Of a stretch of DNA of 64,000 nucleotides, positions 16,408 through 25,830 are shown piece after piece; position 1 is the stretch's first letter; each line of letters starts with the position of its first letter. Origin of the DNA: Marinisporobacter balticus (GTDB taxonomy: Bacteria; Bacillota; Clostridia; Peptostreptococcales; Thermotaleaceae); the NCBI RefSeq assembly GCF_004345705.1, contig NZ_SLWV01000010.1:44579-108578 (forward strand). Direction: 5' to 3'. The position numbers were made by a program, and so were the translations under genes. Under the pieces are notes generated by a model. The model was given only the letters and a program-made list of their open reading frames with translations. It was not told the DNA's origin and made no database searches.

Positions 16408-16632
16408 TCACTTGCCTTTGCCTCTCCAAGTAATTCTTCCTCTTGTTAGATCATAAGGTGACAATTCAATTGTAACGGTATCACCAGGCAAAATCCTGAT
16501 GAAGTTCATTCTAAGCTTACCAGAAATATGTGCTAGTATTTGATGTCCGTTTTCTAACTCAACTTTAAACATGGCATTAGGCAGAGCTTCAACAACTGTA
16601 CCTTGAACCTCTATAACATCGTTTTTTGCCAT
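16408..16632 (-). CDS. infA: translation initiation factor IF-1
   Basis: 74 residues with the OB-fold sequence IEVQGTVVEALPNAMFKVEL and the C-terminal GRITWRGK. IF-1 blocks the A site during 30S initiation. Normal position between map and rpmJ. Confidence 0.98.
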   Translation of the reverse strand: MAKNDVIEVQGTVVEALPNAMFKVELENGHQILAHISGKLRMNFIRILPGDTVTIELSPYDLTRGRITWRGKGK

Positions 16633-16659
16633 TAGGAAATATAACCTCCCATTCCTAGG

Positions 16660-16938
16660 TTAGCTAACACCCAGTTTTTCCAGTTCACGCCTCAAAAACA
16701 AATTACTTATCTTTTCATGATTATCTATTCTTTTTTTCACTTCTTCACTAATTATATTATATTTTGCTAAATGCTTCATCTTTTTTTTCTTTGCTTTATC
16801 GATTTTTCTTAGGTCTCCATCAGAAACAAGCACATATTGATCATCTATAATATCTAAAACGACAAACAATCGATCCTTATCTCTTCCAGCCTTTGATTTA
16901 ACAATTTGACCCACTGAAATATCTTGCGTCGTATCCAC
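16660..16938 (-). CDS. KOW-domain RNA-binding protein (L14e-like)
   Basis: 92 residues from GTG 16938, which has GAGGTGG five bases upstream; another in-frame GTG at 16947 is possible. The N-terminal KOW segment reads VGQIVKSKAGRDKDRLFVVLD and is followed by DGDLRKIDKAKKKKMKHLAKYN, a pattern related to eukaryotic/archaeal L14e and L27e. Such a gene is commonly found between map and infA in Clostridia. Exact role is unknown; a ribosome-associated or RNA-binding function is inferred from the fold and neighbours. Confidence 0.85.
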   Translation of the reverse strand: MDTTQDISVGQIVKSKAGRDKDRLFVVLDIIDDQYVLVSDGDLRKIDKAKKKKMKHLAKYNIISEEVKKRIDNHEKISNLFLRRELEKLGVS

Positions 16939-16959
16939 GTTTTCCACCTCTTTGCCTGA

Positions 16960-17706
16960 CTAAAGACTTGTTAAAATAATCGGATCATCTTTTGTGATGG
17001 CAATGCTGTGTTCATAGTGAGCTGACCATTTTTTGTCTAGGGTTACAACAGTCCAATTATTTTGTAGTACTTTTACATTATAGGTTCCCATGTTAACCAT
17101 CGGCTCTATTGCTAAGCACATTCCAGCTTGTAATCTTGGACCCTTTCCAGGAGGACCAAAATTAGGTATCTGTGGATCTTCATGCATATCTCTCCCTATT
17201 CCGTGTCCTACAAAATCTCGAACAACTGAATATCCATGATCCTCTACATACTTTTGTACTGCATGAGAAACATCAGATAGTCGATTGTCAACCCTACAAA
17301 ATTTTAATCCTTCGTAGAAGCTTTCCTTTGTTACTTCAATAAGTTTTAAAGCATCTTCAGTAACTTTTCCTACGGGATGGGTTTTTGCAGAATCGCCATT
17401 ATAACCTTTATAAAGTGCTCCAATATCTACACTTATAATATCGCCATCTTTTAATATTTTTAATCCAGGTATTCCGTGAACGACTTCTTCATTGATTGAA
17501 GCACAAATACTTGCAGGAAAACCTTGATAACCCTTAAATGATGGTATTGCTCCATATTTTTTTATTTCTTTTTCTGCGATTTCATCTAGTTCTTTTGTTG
17601 TAATACCGGGTTTTATGGCCTCACGTACTACTTCATGTGTACAAGCTACAATTTTGCCTGCTTCTTTCATGCATTCAATTTCTTTACTTGATTTTAAGAT
17701 AATCAT
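16960..17706 (-). CDS. map: type I methionyl aminopeptidase
   Basis: 248 residues from ATG 17706, one base after the adk stop, with GGAGCGGAG as site. Metal ligands are visible in the pita-bread fold: Asp in SVDIGA, Asp in GDSAKT, His in FVGHGIGR, Glu in AIEPMVN and Glu in YEHSIAI. Removes N-terminal methionine from nascent proteins. Belongs to the secY-adk-map segment. Confidence 0.97.
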   Translation of the reverse strand: MIILKSSKEIECMKEAGKIVACTHEVVREAIKPGITTKELDEIAEKEIKKYGAIPSFKGYQGFPASICASINEEVVHGIPGLKILKDGDIISVDIGALYKGYNGDSAKTHPVGKVTEDALKLIEVTKESFYEGLKFCRVDNRLSDVSHAVQKYVEDHGYSVVRDFVGHGIGRDMHEDPQIPNFGPPGKGPRLQAGMCLAIEPMVNMGTYNVKVLQNNWTVVTLDKKWSAHYEHSIAITKDDPIILTSL

Positions 17707-17707
17707 T

Positions 17708-18355
17708 TTACTCCGCTCCCAAAGAAGATAAAACATCTTTAAATACTTTGTCTATTTCCTGTTGTCCATCGATTGTAGCAATCATTCCCTTATTCTTATA
17801 ATACTCGATGAGTGGTTGTGTTTCATTAAGATATACTTCTATTCTCTTAGAAACTGTTTCTTCATTATCATCTGCTCTCTGATATAATGCTTCTCCACAC
17901 TTATCGCATACTCCAGCCTCTTTAGGAGGATTGAATTGGATATGGAATGTTGCCCCACAGCTCTTACAAATTCTTCTTCCAACAGCTCTTTCTACTAATA
18001 TGCTTTTGTCTACATCTATATTGATTACTTTATCTAAAGCTACGTTCATATTGTCAAGTACTTTATCTAATTGTTCTGCTTGAATGACTGTTCTTGGAAA
18101 ACCATCAAGTAAGAAACCTTTCTTGCAATCTTCTTGTTGTAATCGATCTTCTACAATCGCTACAACCAATTCATCTGGAACTAAAAGCCCTTGATCCATA
18201 TATTCTTTTGCTTTTTTTCCTAGATTTGTTCCTTCTTTAATGTTTTTTCTAAAGATATCTCCTGTTGATATATGAGGTATATCAAATTTTTCGATAATCC
18301 CTGAAGCTTGTGTTCCTTTTCCTGCCCCTGGAGGTCCTAAAAGAATTAATCTCAT
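17708..18355 (-). CDS. adk: adenylate kinase (zinc-binding LID form)
   Basis: 215 residues from ATG 18355, preceded by GGGAGATGG. P-loop GPPGAGKGT at the N-terminus; LID domain carries CKSC and CDKC, the four-cysteine zinc site of Gram-positive Adk; DGFPRT is the nucleoside-binding motif. Converts ATP + AMP to two ADP. A longer frame to 18409 only covers untranslated sequence. Confidence 0.98.
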   Translation of the reverse strand: MRLILLGPPGAGKGTQASGIIEKFDIPHISTGDIFRKNIKEGTNLGKKAKEYMDQGLLVPDELVVAIVEDRLQQEDCKKGFLLDGFPRTVIQAEQLDKVLDNMNVALDKVINIDVDKSILVERAVGRRICKSCGATFHIQFNPPKEAGVCDKCGEALYQRADDNEETVSKRIEVYLNETQPLIEYYKNKGMIATIDGQQEIDKVFKDVLSSLGAE

Positions 18356-18419
18356 TAATACCATCTCCCAGATTTTAATGAAAGTATTCATGGGGAAACA
18401 TTCCCCCATGATATCTTAT

Positions 18420-19697
18420 CTATTTTAAGAAGCCTTGATAATGTCTCATCATCATTTGCGCTTCTATTTGCTTCATCGTCTCTAACGAAACACCTACTAC
18501 AATCAGTAAGGACGTTCCTCCAAATCTTAATTGAAGACTTGTAAATTGTAGTATAAGTGTAGGCATTACTGCAATAAGTGCAAGGAATACAGCCCCTGCT
18601 AAAGTAATTCTATTTAATACCTTACCTAAATACTCTGAAGTTGGTTTTCCTGGACGAATCCCTGGAATAAATCCACCATTCTTTTTCATATTGTCTGCTA
18701 CTTCTACTGGATTAAATGTAACTGCTGTGTAGAAATAAGTAAAGAATATAATTAAAAGCATATCCAAAATTGAGTAAATCCAAATTCCAGGACTTCCTCC
18801 TGGTGATAAATATTTCTGTACAAAGCTTGACAATCCTCCCCCTTGGAAAAAATATGTCAATGTTAATGGGAATTGAAGCAGTGAAATCGCAAAGATTACA
18901 GGAATTACTCCTGCTTGATTCACTTTTAGTGGTATATGTGTACTATGTCCACCATACATTTTTCTCCCAACAACACGTTTTGCATACTGCACAGGAATTT
19001 TTCTTGTACCTTGTTGAATTGCTACTACACCAGCTATAACAATCACTGCTACTACAGCAAACACAAATAAAGAAATGATAGAAATATTATCGTTTTTCCA
19101 TAGCTTATATGTTTGAGCAAACCCTAAAGGAACTCTAGAAATAATTCCTGTAAAAATCAGTAAAGAAATACCATTTCCGATTCCATTTTCAGTAATTTGC
19201 TCTCCTAACCACATTAGAAAAGCCGTTCCTGCTGTTAGTGTAAGTACGACAACAGTTACTGGCCAAATATCTTGTGATATAAGCGCTTGCTTGAATAAAC
19301 CTACGCTTACACCAATAGCTTGAATTAAAGCTAATATAACAGTTCCATATCTTGTATATTGTGCGATCTTCTTTCTGCCTTCTTCGCCTTCACGGGCCAT
19401 TGCCTCTAGGCTAGGAATTGCAATTGTCAAAAGCTGCATAATGATAGAAGCTGTGATGTATGGTGTAATACTTAGAGCAAATATTGTAAACTTCGCAAAT
19501 GCTCCTCCTGAGAATAAATCAAACAAACCAAATATTCCATTTTCACCTTGTTCAAATAATTGTTTTAATATATTTGGGTTTATTCCTGGAACAGGAATCG
19601 TTGATCCTAATCTAAAGATCACCAACATCATAAAAGTATATAGAATTTTCTTTCTCAAATCAGGAATTTTCCAAGCATTCTTTAGGGTAGATAGCAC
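18420..19697 (-). CDS. secY: protein translocase subunit SecY
   Basis: 425 residues with ten membrane segments. The N-terminal plug region (GGAFAKFTIFALSITPYI-type) and C-terminal tail MKQIEAQMMMRHYQGFLK are typical. GTG start at 19697 follows AGAGGTGATTTAAC and lies one base after the rplO stop. SecY forms the protein-conducting channel with SecE, which is encoded at 45.1 kb. Confidence 0.97.
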   Translation of the reverse strand: MLSTLKNAWKIPDLRKKILYTFMMLVIFRLGSTIPVPGINPNILKQLFEQGENGIFGLFDLFSGGAFAKFTIFALSITPYITASIIMQLLTIAIPSLEAMAREGEEGRKKIAQYTRYGTVILALIQAIGVSVGLFKQALISQDIWPVTVVVLTLTAGTAFLMWLGEQITENGIGNGISLLIFTGIISRVPLGFAQTYKLWKNDNISIISLFVFAVVAVIVIAGVVAIQQGTRKIPVQYAKRVVGRKMYGGHSTHIPLKVNQAGVIPVIFAISLLQFPLTLTYFFQGGGLSSFVQKYLSPGGSPGIWIYSILDMLLIIFFTYFYTAVTFNPVEVADNMKKNGGFIPGIRPGKPTSEYLGKVLNRITLAGAVFLALIAVMPTLILQFTSLQLRFGGTSLLIVVGVSLETMKQIEAQMMMRHYQGFLK

Positions 19698-19698
19698 G

Positions 19699-20139
19699 TT
19701 AAATCACCTCTATCTTTCCTCCAGCAGCTTCAATTTTCTCTACAGCTGACTGGCTGAATTTATGCGCCTGTACAGTTATTTTCTTTTGGAGTTGTCCATC
19801 TCCTAACACTTTTACACCATCAACTACTTTTTTGATTATACCTTCTTCTAAAAGTAATTCTGGAGTTATAACAGTGCCTTCATCGAATTTATTTAATGTA
19901 TCTACATTAATAATTGTCCATTGTTTCTTGAATATATTTGTAAAACCTCTCTTAGGTAGTCTTCTGTATAGAGGCATTTGACCACCTTCAAATCCAGGTT
20001 TTATACTACCACCGCTACGTGATTTTTGTCCGTCTTGTCCACGACCACCCGTTTTACCTTGACCAGTAGCAGTACCTCTTCCAAGTCTTTTTCTGTTCTT
20101 TGTTGATCCTTCAGCTGGTCTTAACTCATGTAGCTTCAT
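19699..20139 (-). CDS. rplO: 50S ribosomal protein L15
   Basis: 146 residues. Glycine/arginine-rich N-terminal extension (GRGTATGQGKTGGRGQ region) that threads into 23S rRNA, followed by PLYRRLPKRGF. Lies between rpmD and secY. Confidence 0.98.
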   Translation of the reverse strand: MKLHELRPAEGSTKNRKRLGRGTATGQGKTGGRGQDGQKSRSGGSIKPGFEGGQMPLYRRLPKRGFTNIFKKQWTIINVDTLNKFDEGTVITPELLLEEGIIKKVVDGVKVLGDGQLQKKITVQAHKFSQSAVEKIEAAGGKIEVI

Positions 20140-20156
20140 GGTTACACCTCCTTCAG

Positions 20157-20339
20157 CTATATTTCTTTTACTTCTACTAAGTGGTTTACTTTTTGAATCA
20201 TGCCTCTCATTTGAGGATTATCAATTTTTTCCACTGTTTGTCTAATTTTCTTTAATCCTAGCGCTTCAATTGTTTTTACATGTTGAGGCTTGGACCCAAT
20301 TGTACTTTTTATCAAAGTTATTTGTAACTTATTAGCCAA
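20157..20339 (-). CDS. rpmD: 50S ribosomal protein L30
   Basis: 60 residues with the LIKSTIGSKPQHVKTIEALGL core. TTG start at 20339 with GGGGGGAAAG as site. Normal position between rpsE and rplO. Confidence 0.97.
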   Translation of the reverse strand: MANKLQITLIKSTIGSKPQHVKTIEALGLKKIRQTVEKIDNPQMRGMIQKVNHLVEVKEI

Positions 20340-20353
20340 GGTCTTTCCCCCCT

Positions 20354-20860
20354 CTAACCTAATAGTTCTTCTACTGTTTTACCTCTAAGTTTTGCAACGG
20401 ATTCAACAGTTTTTAAATTTTTAAGGCCTTCTATTGTAGCATTCACCATATTTCTTGAATTGTTTGTTCCTAATGATTTTGCTCTTACATCTTTAATTCC
20501 TGCAAGTTCTAAAACCGCACGAACAGGTCCACCTGCAATAACTCCTGTACCTTCAGTAGCTGGCATGATTAATACCTTTCCAGCTCCAAAATGACCCTGG
20601 ATTTTATGTGGTGTCGTTGTTCCTACTCTTGGAACGAAGATCAATTTCTTTTTAGCATCTTCAATTCCTTTTCTGATTGCATCAGGAATTTCCTGAGCTT
20701 TACCAGATCCAACTCCAACATATCCGTTTTCGTCTCCAACTACAACCGTTGCACTAAATCTAAAAGTTCTACCACCTTTTACAACTTTTGTTACACGGCT
20801 TATGTTAATAACATTTTCTTTTAAATCTAGTTTGCTCGCATCAATAAGTTGACGTTTCAT
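20354..20860 (-). CDS. rpsE: 30S ribosomal protein S5
   Basis: 168 residues. dsRNA-binding-like N-terminal domain with VTKVVKGGRTFRFSA and the GDENGYVGVGSGKA loop, then the C-terminal domain with GGPVRAVLELAGI. S5 contributes to decoding accuracy at the mRNA entry site. Confidence 0.98.
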   Translation of the reverse strand: MKRQLIDASKLDLKENVINISRVTKVVKGGRTFRFSATVVVGDENGYVGVGSGKAQEIPDAIRKGIEDAKKKLIFVPRVGTTTPHKIQGHFGAGKVLIMPATEGTGVIAGGPVRAVLELAGIKDVRAKSLGTNNSRNMVNATIEGLKNLKTVESVAKLRGKTVEELLG

Positions 20861-20877
20861 TCATTTCCCTCCTTCTG

Positions 20878-21246
20878 CTAGAATTTCAGACCCGCTTCTC
20901 TTGCACCTTCTGCTAGTTCTTTGATTCTTCCATGATAAATATATCCGCCTCTATCAAATACAACATTATCTAACCCTTTTTCTAAAGCTCTCTTTGCAAC
21001 AAGTTCTCCTACTAATTTAGCAGCTTCTTTGTTACCACAGTTGTTTGCTTTATCTTTTATTTCTTTATCTAAAGTTGATGCAGCAGCTAATGTTACACCT
21101 GTTACATCATCAATAACTTGTGCGTACATATTGCTTAAGCTTCTATATATACTCAATCTTGGGCGTGTAGGAGTTCCAGACACTTTTTTACGGATTCTTA
21201 GATGTCTAGTTTGTCGCTTCTTATTTTTGCTTTCCTTATTGATCAC
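20878..21246 (-). CDS. rplR: 50S ribosomal protein L18
   Basis: 122 residues; 5S rRNA-binding protein with RPRLSIYRSLSNMYAQVIDD and the C-terminal FDRGGYIYHGRIKELAEGARE. GTG start at 21246 with AAGGAGTG upstream. Confidence 0.98.
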   Translation of the reverse strand: MINKESKNKKRQTRHLRIRKKVSGTPTRPRLSIYRSLSNMYAQVIDDVTGVTLAAASTLDKEIKDKANNCGNKEAAKLVGELVAKRALEKGLDNVVFDRGGYIYHGRIKELAEGAREAGLKF

Positions 21247-21266
21247 TTCATTTCACTCCTTTCCTA

Positions 21267-21806
21267 CTATTTACCTGTCTTACCTTCCTTACGACGAATT
21301 ACTTCATTTTCGTATTTGATTCCTTTACCTTTATATGGTTCAGGCTCTCTCCAAGATCTGATTTTTGCAGCATAGTTTCCAACTAATTGTTTATTGATTC
21401 CCTTTACAAGGATCTCATTTGGGCTAGGAACTTCTGTTGCAATACCTTCTGGATCTACCATTTCAACTGGATGTGAGAAACCTAGCGATAAAGCAAGTTT
21501 GTTCCCCTGTTTTGCGGCACGGTAACCAACTCCATTAATTTGCAACTTTTTCTCATATCCTTTTGTCACACCTGTAACCATATTGTCAATTAAAGTACGA
21601 CTTAATCCATGTAAAGATCTATGAATTTTATTATTGGTAGGTCTTTCCACGATCAGTACATTCTCTTCTATCGTAATTTTCATATCTTTATTGATTTCTT
21701 GTTCTAATTGTCCTTTTGCGCCTTTCACTGTAACAAGATTTTTTTCATCAATCTTGACTTCTACACCATCTGGAATCGTGATTGGCAATTTACCTATCCT
21801 TGACAT
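21267..21806 (-). CDS. rplF: 50S ribosomal protein L6
   Basis: 179 residues with two L6 repeats; the C-terminal repeat has RSWREPEPYKGKGIKYE and the signature near the GTPase-associated region of the 50S subunit. Between rpsH and rplR. Confidence 0.98.
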   Translation of the reverse strand: MSRIGKLPITIPDGVEVKIDEKNLVTVKGAKGQLEQEINKDMKITIEENVLIVERPTNNKIHRSLHGLSRTLIDNMVTGVTKGYEKKLQINGVGYRAAKQGNKLALSLGFSHPVEMVDPEGIATEVPSPNEILVKGINKQLVGNYAAKIRSWREPEPYKGKGIKYENEVIRRKEGKTGK

Positions 21807-21837
21807 AGCTGCACCTCCTATACCTTAAGATTATCTA

Positions 21838-22236
21838 TTACCAAACGTAGCAGATAACTTCTCCTCCAGTTCCTAACTTTCTAGCATCCTTATCTGTGAC
21901 AATGCCGTTAGAAGTTGAAAGAATAGCTATTCCTAGGCCACCTAATACCTTTGGTATTTCGTCGCTCTTTACGTAAACCTTTAATCCGGGTTTTGATATT
22001 TTTTTAAGACCACTAACAACTCTTTCTTTATTTTGTCCGTACTTCATTTGGACTCTTATGATTCCTTGCTTTCCGTCTTCAATCACATCATATCCTTTAA
22101 TAAATCCTTCTTTTAGAAGAATTTCAGCAATTGATTTCTTCATGTTTGACGCAGGAATATCTACGTTCTCATGTTTCACTACATTTGCATTTCTTATGCG
22201 CGTAAGCATATCTGCAATTGGATCTGTCATCGTCAT
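21838..22236 (-). CDS. rpsH: 30S ribosomal protein S8
   Basis: 132 residues; begins MTMTDPIADMLTRIRNA and contains the signature STSNGIVTDKDAR. Central 16S rRNA binder and, in many bacteria, translational repressor of the spc operon. Confidence 0.98.
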   Translation of the reverse strand: MTMTDPIADMLTRIRNANVVKHENVDIPASNMKKSIAEILLKEGFIKGYDVIEDGKQGIIRVQMKYGQNKERVVSGLKKISKPGLKVYVKSDEIPKVLGGLGIAILSTSNGIVTDKDARKLGTGGEVICYVW

Positions 22237-22263
22237 GGTATAAGTACCTCCTTCCCTATATTT

Positions 22264-22449
22264 CTACCAGCTTGCTTTTCTAACTCCTGGTATTTCACCT
22301 TTATATGCTAATTCTCTAAAACAAATACGACATATACCAAATTTTCTTAAATAAGCATGTGGTCTTCCGCAAATTCGACATCTATTGTATTCTCTTGTTG
22401 AATATTTTTGTGTTCTTGATTGTTTCACTTTAAGAGATTTTTTAGCCAC
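22264..22449 (-). CDS. rpsZ: 30S ribosomal protein S14, type Z (zinc)
   Basis: 61 residues, the short zinc-binding type. Ligands are CRICGRP and CRICFREL. Zinc-independent S14 paralogues are about 89 residues, so this is the primary zinc form. Confidence 0.97.
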   Translation of the reverse strand: MAKKSLKVKQSRTQKYSTREYNRCRICGRPHAYLRKFGICRICFRELAYKGEIPGVRKASW

Positions 22450-22461
22450 TACTTTCCCTCC

Positions 22462-23004
22462 TTATCTAGCAAATGGCATTCCTAATAGTTTTAACAGCTC
22501 GCGTGCTTCTTCATCTGTTTTAGCCGTTGTTACAACTATTATATCCATTCCTCTAATTTTCTCAACTTTATCATACTCGATTTCAGGGAATATTAATTGC
22601 TCCTTAATTCCTAATGCATAGTTTCCTCTACCATCAAATGAATTAGGGTTTAAACCTTTAAAGTCCCTCACCCTTGGTAGTGCGATACTAAACAATCTAT
22701 CTAAAAATTCATTCATTTTTTTGCCTCTTAGCGTTACCTTTGAGCCAACCGGCATACCTTCACGAACTTTAAAGTTCGCAACAGATTTTTTTGCTCTTGT
22801 AATGATAGGCTTTTGTCCAGTTATTGTAGCCAATTCTCCTACAGCTACTTCTAAAAGTTTTGCATTATCTTTTGCATCTCCTAGGCCCATATTTAAAACC
22901 ACTTTTTCTACTTTAGGGATCTCCATTACACTTTTATATCCGAACTTTTCCATTAACGCTTTCGCGACTTCATTGTTATATTTATCCTTTAATCTAGCTG
23001 TCAC
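22462..23004 (-). CDS. rplE: 50S ribosomal protein L5
   Basis: 180 residues with VEKVVLNMGLGDAKDN and the C-terminal MDIIVVTTAKTDEEARELL. Binds 5S rRNA and contacts S13 across the subunit interface. Confidence 0.98.
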   Translation of the reverse strand: MTARLKDKYNNEVAKALMEKFGYKSVMEIPKVEKVVLNMGLGDAKDNAKLLEVAVGELATITGQKPIITRAKKSVANFKVREGMPVGSKVTLRGKKMNEFLDRLFSIALPRVRDFKGLNPNSFDGRGNYALGIKEQLIFPEIEYDKVEKIRGMDIIVVTTAKTDEEARELLKLLGMPFAR

Positions 23005-23032
23005 CGATTTAACCTCCCTTCAAGCCTGAGTA

Positions 23033-23344
23033 TTATTCTATTGTTTCTCCGGTCTTTTTGGATACTCTAATATTTTTGCCGTTTTCTAATACCTTGTAAC
23101 CTACTCTTGTAGGTGCTTTCGCTTTTGCATCCCAAAGCATTACATTTGAAACATGAATTGGACCTTCTTGATGAACAATACCACCTTGTTGTACTTTTGC
23201 CGTTGGTTTCTGATGCTTTGTAAGCATATTTACACCTTCAACAATTACTTTATCTTTTTTAGGCATCGCTTGTAATACTTTGCCTTTTTTTCCTTTATCT
23301 TTTCCAGATATTACAACTACTATATCACCTTTTTTAACGTGCAT
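23033..23344 (-). CDS. rplX: 50S ribosomal protein L24
   Basis: 103 residues. KOW domain at the N-terminus (KGDIVVVISGKDKGKKGKV), early 23S rRNA assembly initiator. Between rplN and rplE. Confidence 0.98.
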   Translation of the reverse strand: MHVKKGDIVVVISGKDKGKKGKVLQAMPKKDKVIVEGVNMLTKHQKPTAKVQQGGIVHQEGPIHVSNVMLWDAKAKAPTRVGYKVLENGKNIRVSKKTGETIE

Positions 23345-23362
23345 TCATTACACCTCCTCAAG

Positions 23363-23731
23363 CTATAGTACTTCTGGTGCAAGGGAAACGATTTTCATGA
23401 AATCTCTTTCTCTTAATTCTCTTGCAACGGGTCCGAAAATACGAGTTCCTACAGGTGTTTTATCCTCTTTTATAACAACTGCAGCATTTTCATCAAATTT
23501 TATATAGCTTCCATCAGCACGTCTAGCGCCGTGCTTGCTTCTTACTACTACTGCCTTAATAACTTGCCCTTTTTTAACAACACCGCCTGGTGTTGCATTT
23601 TTAACTGCACAAACAATTACATCGCCAATATTTGCATATCTACGCTTTGAACCACCTAGTACACGAATACATAGCAATTCTTTCGCTCCTGAATTGTCGG
23701 CAACTTTTAGACGTGATTCCTGTTGAATCAT
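23363..23731 (-). CDS. rplN: 50S ribosomal protein L14
   Basis: 122 residues, the invariant length, starting MIQQESRLKVADNSGAKEL. Forms intersubunit bridges. Confidence 0.98.
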   Translation of the reverse strand: MIQQESRLKVADNSGAKELLCIRVLGGSKRRYANIGDVIVCAVKNATPGGVVKKGQVIKAVVVRSKHGARRADGSYIKFDENAAVVIKEDKTPVGTRIFGPVARELRERDFMKIVSLAPEVL

Positions 23732-23757
23732 AGTAATACCTCCCTCCAGTTATACAA

Positions 23758-24012
23758 TTACTTCGCTCTTTCCATGATGTTTACTAATCTCCATCTTTTA
23801 TCTTTACTTAATGGTCTAGTTTCCATAATTCTTACTCTATCACCAATTCTACACTCATTATTTTCATCATGAGCTTTAAATTTCGTTGTTCTTTTTACTG
23901 CTTTTCCATATAGCGGGTGACGTACAAAATCAGCTACTGCAACTACAATAGTCTTCTCCATCTTGTCACTCACTACACGTCCTACTCTAGACTTTCTACT
24001 TGCTCTTTCCAC
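23758..24012 (-). CDS. rpsQ: 30S ribosomal protein S17
   Basis: 84 residues; OB-fold with VGRVVSDKMEKTIVVAV and the ETRPLSKDKRWRL signature. Primary 16S rRNA binder. Between rpmC and rplN. Confidence 0.98.
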   Translation of the reverse strand: MERASRKSRVGRVVSDKMEKTIVVAVADFVRHPLYGKAVKRTTKFKAHDENNECRIGDRVRIMETRPLSKDKRWRLVNIMERAK

Positions 24013-24040
24013 GAGTAAAGTCCTCCTTCCTTATCCTTAT

Positions 24041-24241
24041 TTATGCATTTTTCTTTAATTCTTTTTCTCTAAGGATGGTTTTTGTGCGTGCAATATCTTT
24101 TCGTACACTTTTTACTTTCATTGGGTTTTCAAGTTGACCTGTAGCCAATTGAAATCTTAAATTAAAAAGTTCACTTTTAAGTTCCATTAGTTTACTGTTT
24201 AATTCTTGTACGGTCATATCATGAAGCTTATTAGCTTTCAT
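24041..24241 (-). CDS. rpmC: 50S ribosomal protein L29
   Basis: 66 residues from ATG 24241, which overlaps the end of rplP by 11 bases and has GGGTGGTG upstream; an upstream GTG at 24253 is less likely. Two-helix protein (LNSKLMELKSELFNLRFQLATGQ) at the tunnel exit, docking site for trigger factor and SRP. Confidence 0.97.
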   Translation of the reverse strand: MKANKLHDMTVQELNSKLMELKSELFNLRFQLATGQLENPMKVKSVRKDIARTKTILREKELKKNA

Positions 24242-24671
24242 TCGCTTCACCACCCTTTTCTGTATCTTGACGTGTTACAAACTTACATTTGATAGGTAGT
24301 TTGTTAATTGCAAGTCTCATAGCTTCTCTAGCTATATCTTCTGGTACACCTGCTAATTCAAACATTACTCTACCTGGTTTTACTACAGCTACCCAGTATT
24401 CTGGTGAACCTTTACCAGCACCCATACGTGTTTCAGCAGGTTTTTGTGTTACTGGCTTATGAGGGAATATTTTAATCCAAACTTTTCCCCCTCTTTTTAT
24501 ATATCTTGTCATAGCGATTCTGGCAGCTTCTATTTGATTGGAAGTAATCCATGCTGGCTCAAGAGCCATTATTCCATACTCTCCATAAGTTATTTTATTG
24601 CCTCTTTGTGCTGTACCCTTCATTCTACCTCTATGAACTCTACGACGCTTCACTCTTTTAGGCATTAACAT
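24231..24671 (-). CDS. rplP: 50S ribosomal protein L16
   Basis: 146 residues. The start MLMPKRVKRR aligns with the usual MLLPKRVK start of Gram-positive L16. Contains the GRMKGTAQRGN region with the arginine that contacts the A-site tRNA side. Between rpsC and rpmC. Confidence 0.98.
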   Translation of the reverse strand: MLMPKRVKRRRVHRGRMKGTAQRGNKITYGEYGIMALEPAWITSNQIEAARIAMTRYIKRGGKVWIKIFPHKPVTQKPAETRMGAGKGSPEYWVAVVKPGRVMFELAGVPEDIAREAMRLAINKLPIKCKFVTRQDTEKGGEANES

Positions 24672-24701
24672 AGTCTGTTTCCTCCTTCCCTCCGCAAAAG
24701 A

Positions 24702-25457
24702 CTAGTCTCTATCTTGATATGATCTGTTATCTCTTCTTTGTTGATATGCTTTTTTTTCTTTTTTAGGTTTGAATTCTTCTTTTGCTCTGTTTGCTCTTCT
24801 CATTTCCTTTACGGCTTCACTTGTTTCTGGCAGGATTTCTCCTTTATTGATCCAAACTTTTACGCCGACTTTTCCATAAGTAGTATTTGCTTCAGCAAAA
24901 CCATAATCGATATCCGCTCTTAATGTGTGAAGAGGTACATTTCCTTCACTATATTTCTCATTTCTTGCCATTTCAGCGCCACCAAGTCTTCCAGATGTCA
25001 TGATCTTGATGCCTTCAACACCGGCTTTCATTGTTCTTTGAATGCCTTGTTTCATCGCTCTTCTGAATGATACCCTTCTCTCTAGTGAAAACGCAACATT
25101 TTCGGCAACTAATTGTGCTTCTTTTTCCGCTCTTTTCACTTCGTTAACATTTACAATTACGCTTTTTTGTGTTAACTTTTCAAGTTCTGTTCTTAGCTCC
25201 TCAACACCTGCACCAGCTCTACCAATAACCATGCCAGGCTTTGCTGTAAATATATTTACTTTAACTTTATTGTTTGCAGCTCTTTCTATAACAGTTCTTG
25301 CAATTCCAGAAGTGTAAAGTTTATTTTTTACATACTTACGGATCTTGTTATCCTCTATTAGAAGGTCTGCAAAATTTGCTTTATTTGCATACCACTTGGA
25401 GTCCCAGTCTTTAATTACTCCAACTCTTAAGCCGTGTGGATTTACTTTTTGACCCAC
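24702..25457 (-). CDS. rpsC: 30S ribosomal protein S3
   Basis: 251 residues, slightly longer than Bacillus S3 because of a charged C-terminal tail (RAKEEFKPKKEKKAYQQRR) that may be disordered. KH domain with PGMVIGRAGAGVEEL. GTG start at 25457. Part of the mRNA entry helicase site. Confidence 0.97.
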   Translation of the reverse strand: MGQKVNPHGLRVGVIKDWDSKWYANKANFADLLIEDNKIRKYVKNKLYTSGIARTVIERAANNKVKVNIFTAKPGMVIGRAGAGVEELRTELEKLTQKSVIVNVNEVKRAEKEAQLVAENVAFSLERRVSFRRAMKQGIQRTMKAGVEGIKIMTSGRLGGAEMARNEKYSEGNVPLHTLRADIDYGFAEANTTYGKVGVKVWINKGEILPETSEAVKEMRRANRAKEEFKPKKEKKAYQQRRDNRSYQDRD

Positions 25458-25476
25458 TACTGATCCCTCCTTCTTT

Positions 25477-25809
25477 TTATCTCTCTTTTAATACAACACC
25501 TATATGACTCGTTCTTTTTAGTATTTTCACACCACGACCCATTGAAGCTGCTCTCCATCTCTTCATTGTAGGAGCTTGATTCGCATATACTTCAGCAACA
25601 TATAATTTATCCGTATCCATTTCATGATTATTCTCAGCATTTGCTTTTGCTGATTTAATAACTTTTGAAAGTGCGACCGCACCAGCTCTTGGCGTAAATT
25701 CCAATATAGCTAATGCTTCATCAGCATTCATTCCTCTAACCATATCGTTGATGGGTTTTAATTTTCTTGGAGATATGTGTACATGTTTTGCAATCGCTCT
25801 GGCTTCCAC
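25477..25809 (-). CDS. rplV: 50S ribosomal protein L22
   Basis: 110 residues; HVHISPRKL N-terminus and the extended hairpin region TMKRWRAASMGRG that lines the peptide exit tunnel. GTG start at 25809 with GGAGGAGG upstream. Confidence 0.98.
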   Translation of the reverse strand: MEARAIAKHVHISPRKLKPINDMVRGMNADEALAILEFTPRAGAVALSKVIKSAKANAENNHEMDTDKLYVAEVYANQAPTMKRWRAASMGRGVKILKRTSHIGVVLKER

Positions 25810-25830
25810 CTTGGCAACCTCCTCCCGTAT